From Candidatus Woesearchaeota archaeon (GTDB lineage Archaea; Nanobdellota; Nanobdellia; Woesearchaeales; ARS49), in NCBI GenBank assembly GCA_016215315.1, contig JACRKG010000006.1, positions 27,712 to 91,711 on the forward strand: a stretch of 64,000 bases of DNA, given 5' to 3'. The notes below the pieces were generated by a model. It saw only the letters and a program-made list of their open reading frames with translations. It ran no database searches and was not told where the DNA came from. Shown here one piece after another: positions 61,999 through 64,000 of this stretch (position 1 is the first letter of the stretch; the number at the start of each line of letters is the position of its first letter). The position numbers and the translations under genes are program-made.

Positions 61999-62550
61999 TT
62001 ATTCTCCTTTCAACTCCTCAAAAACTCCATCTTTGTTTAAGAAAACTTTAACTTCAGTAGGATGTCCAACAACTAAGTCTAAAGTTTTATCTCCGTTAAC
62101 ATCTCCAAGTGTTACTCCAACACCACTCTCACTCCCAGTGTAAGAACCTTTCCAAGGAACACAAACTTTTTGTTGTTCTACAAATTTTCCGTTACCTGTA
62201 TTTCTAAAATAAGTAACTTCAGTAGGATGTCCTACAACTAAATCATTAAGTCCATCACCATCAACATCTCCAAGAGCTACTCCAACACCACTCTCACTCC
62301 CAGTGTAACTACCCTTCCAAGGGACAGTAACAACTGAAGGATCTTGTTTTTTGCTTGATATGTTTGAATTCAAATTACAACCACAAGACATCAATTCAAT
62401 AGAAGCAAAAACTAATGATCCATACAAAGCAAGGTCTAATACAATTGCTGCAAAAGCTTTTCCTAATCCTGCGTTCTCGCCCCATTCTAATTGCATGTAG
62501 GCAAACATGCATCTTCCAGGAATGTATGGTTTAATTTTTTTGAATGACAT
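61999..62550 (-). CDS. FG-GAP/VCBS repeat surface protein (lipobox-like)
   Basis: Two near-identical repeats VPWKGSYTGSESGVGVALGDVDGDGLNDLVVGHPTEV; IELMSCGC. Confidence 0.72.
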   Translation of the reverse strand: MSFKKIKPYIPGRCMFAYMQLEWGENAGLGKAFAAIVLDLALYGSLVFASIELMSCGCNLNSNISSKKQDPSVVTVPWKGSYTGSESGVGVALGDVDGDGLNDLVVGHPTEVTYFRNTGNGKFVEQQKVCVPWKGSYTGSESGVGVTLGDVNGDKTLDLVVGHPTEVKVFLNKDGVFEELKGE

Positions 62551-62564
62551 TTTAATTACCTCAG

Positions 62565-62996
62565 TTAAAAATCAACTTTATATCCATTAGCGCTTAATGA
62601 GCTAATTTTAAAAGTACCATTCGGGTCGTAACTTCCAGTTAATTCTACAAAATCATCATCGCCATCAGCAATTTCTGATTGAAATAATGCTGTAGCTTGT
62701 GCAACTGCACAAATACCATTACCGCCCGCACTCTGGTCTAAAGGAATATATGCTAATACTTTCTTTCCATCAACATCAACAACTGTTGCAACAGTTCCAT
62801 TTCCATGACCATAAGTTTCAGAAACACTCAAAGGTTTTCCTCTTATTGTTTGAACAGTATTGGAAACACTACTAGTATTGTTAGATGCAGTATTTTTACT
62901 AACAGCGTTATCCGCAATTGAAGTAACAGTACCCGCCTGACAACCAATAGCTAAAGCTGCAATCAAAGCACAAATCGAATTATTTATTTTATTCAT
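62565..62996 (-). CDS. Putative lipoprotein
   Basis: MNKINNSICALIAALAIGC|QAG lipobox. Confidence 0.72.
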   Translation of the reverse strand: MNKINNSICALIAALAIGCQAGTVTSIADNAVSKNTASNNTSSVSNTVQTIRGKPLSVSETYGHGNGTVATVVDVDGKKVLAYIPLDQSAGGNGICAVAQATALFQSEIADGDDDFVELTGSYDPNGTFKISSLSANGYKVDF

Positions 62997-62997
62997 T

Positions 62998-63267
62998 TTA
63001 ATCCCTCTGCATTCTCTCTTGAGTCAAGTCACTTAAATCAGTTCGGGATATTTTTCTATTTATTTTTCCTTGTCTAAAATCAAACAAATTTCTTGCTTGC
63101 GCTATTGGCAAAACTACAAGATCCTCAGGTAATTTTGGTACATCTGCTTTTCTTCCAACATATACTTGGAAAACATAAGGCAAATTCTCTCTGGCATTAA
63201 TTGCAATGTAACTCACTCCTTCTTGAAAAGGATTTTTATCTTCAAAAATAACTCTTGTTTTTGACAT
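62998..63267 (-). CDS. Hypothetical protein
   Basis: ORF 89 aa directly upstream of lipoprotein gene. Confidence 0.6.
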   Translation of the reverse strand: MSKTRVIFEDKNPFQEGVSYIAINARENLPYVFQVYVGRKADVPKLPEDLVVLPIAQARNLFDFRQGKINRKISRTDLSDLTQERMQRD

Positions 63268-63535
63268 TTTATTCTCCTCCTAAAACACTATTTTAGTGTT
63301 CTTTGATAGTACTAAGAATGCCCAGTATTTAAATGTTTCTATTTTTAACTACTGTAGAGTAGTTATTTTACGCTCCGAGTGTCCTAAATTATGTTTTTTG
63401 GCACCATTCTTTAAAATCATTAAGAATGAGAAACAAGTTCATAATTCTACTTTTATTACCTCAATCTTATCATTTTTGATAAGATCGATAAACAAAAAGT
63501 TTATATTAAGCAAGAACACCAAAAAAAGACAAAAA

Positions 63536-63865
63536 ATGAAAAACCCAAATAAAACCATCCTAAGACCATTAAGAATGAGCGATCTAGATAACGTAATGAC
63601 TTGGGTCAATGATAAAGAAGTAACAAAGAATCTTGCAAAATTCAACAAAAAAATAACTAAATCTCAAGAAAAAAAGTTCTTGAAGAACTTATTAAAATCA
63701 AAAACAGACAAAGTATTCTCAATAGAAGATGAAAATCATACTTATGTTGGTCAAGTTGGAATTCATCAAATTTATTGGCCTGCAAAAAATGGACGTTTAG
63801 GAATAATCATAGGAAACAAGAATGCTTGGGGTAAAGGACATGCAAGCAAAGCATTGAAGTTATAG
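63536..63865 (+). pseudogene. GNAT acetyltransferase, apparently 3'-truncated
   Basis: MKNPNKTILRPLRMSDLDNVMTWVNDKEV... ends at WGKGHASKALKL*, within the acetyl-CoA-binding region. Confidence 0.65.
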
Positions 63866-63918
63866 TACAGGACATAAGTAACGCATAATTTATATAGTGG
63901 TTGTGTTTTGTTGGTGTT

Positions 63919-64000
63919 ATGATAAATCTACAAACACGGGAACTGATCCTTAAATGGATGCATGAAGGCAAAAAACAGTGGCAAATTGCGGATTTGATTG
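63919..64000 (+). mobile_element. Start of transposase-like HTH protein, truncated by window
   Basis: MINLQTRELILKWMHEGKKQWQIADLI resembles transposase N-terminal HTH. Confidence 0.5.

Overview
AT-rich archaeal chromosome segment. Archaeal-type markers are aEF-1A, S10, aEF-2, L7Ae, S28e, L24e, NDK and ZPR1; overall gene content resembles a DPANN lineage such as Woesearchaeota/Pacearchaeota (lineage is inference). Main observations: (1) two paralogous multi-gene loci (about 5.6-13.4 kb and 18.0-26.4 kb), each with a pilin-like KKGQLT protein, a giant Cys-containing Ig-like secreted protein and a polytopic membrane protein; (2) a bacterial-type sigma-70 family gene in an archaeal context, apparently split by one in-frame TAA and lying in an operon with a PIN-PhoH ATPase and a C39-like peptidase; (3) at least six intergenic copies of a structured element (candidate ncRNA or mobile palindrome) with shared architecture and compensatory stem changes; (4) a 517-aa LAGLIDADG intein in the P-loop of aEF-2; (5) a bacterial-type Lgt plus at least three lipobox proteins; (6) a HAD phosphatase with apparently circularly permuted motifs; (7) several toxin-antitoxin-like pairs; (8) a second interspersed repeat family (AGTTTgtAGTTTacAG...); (9) a GNAT gene apparently truncated at the right edge beside a transposase-like HTH ORF. 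No tRNA, rRNA or CRISPR array was recognised by eye. All assignments come from reading motifs; no database search was run.
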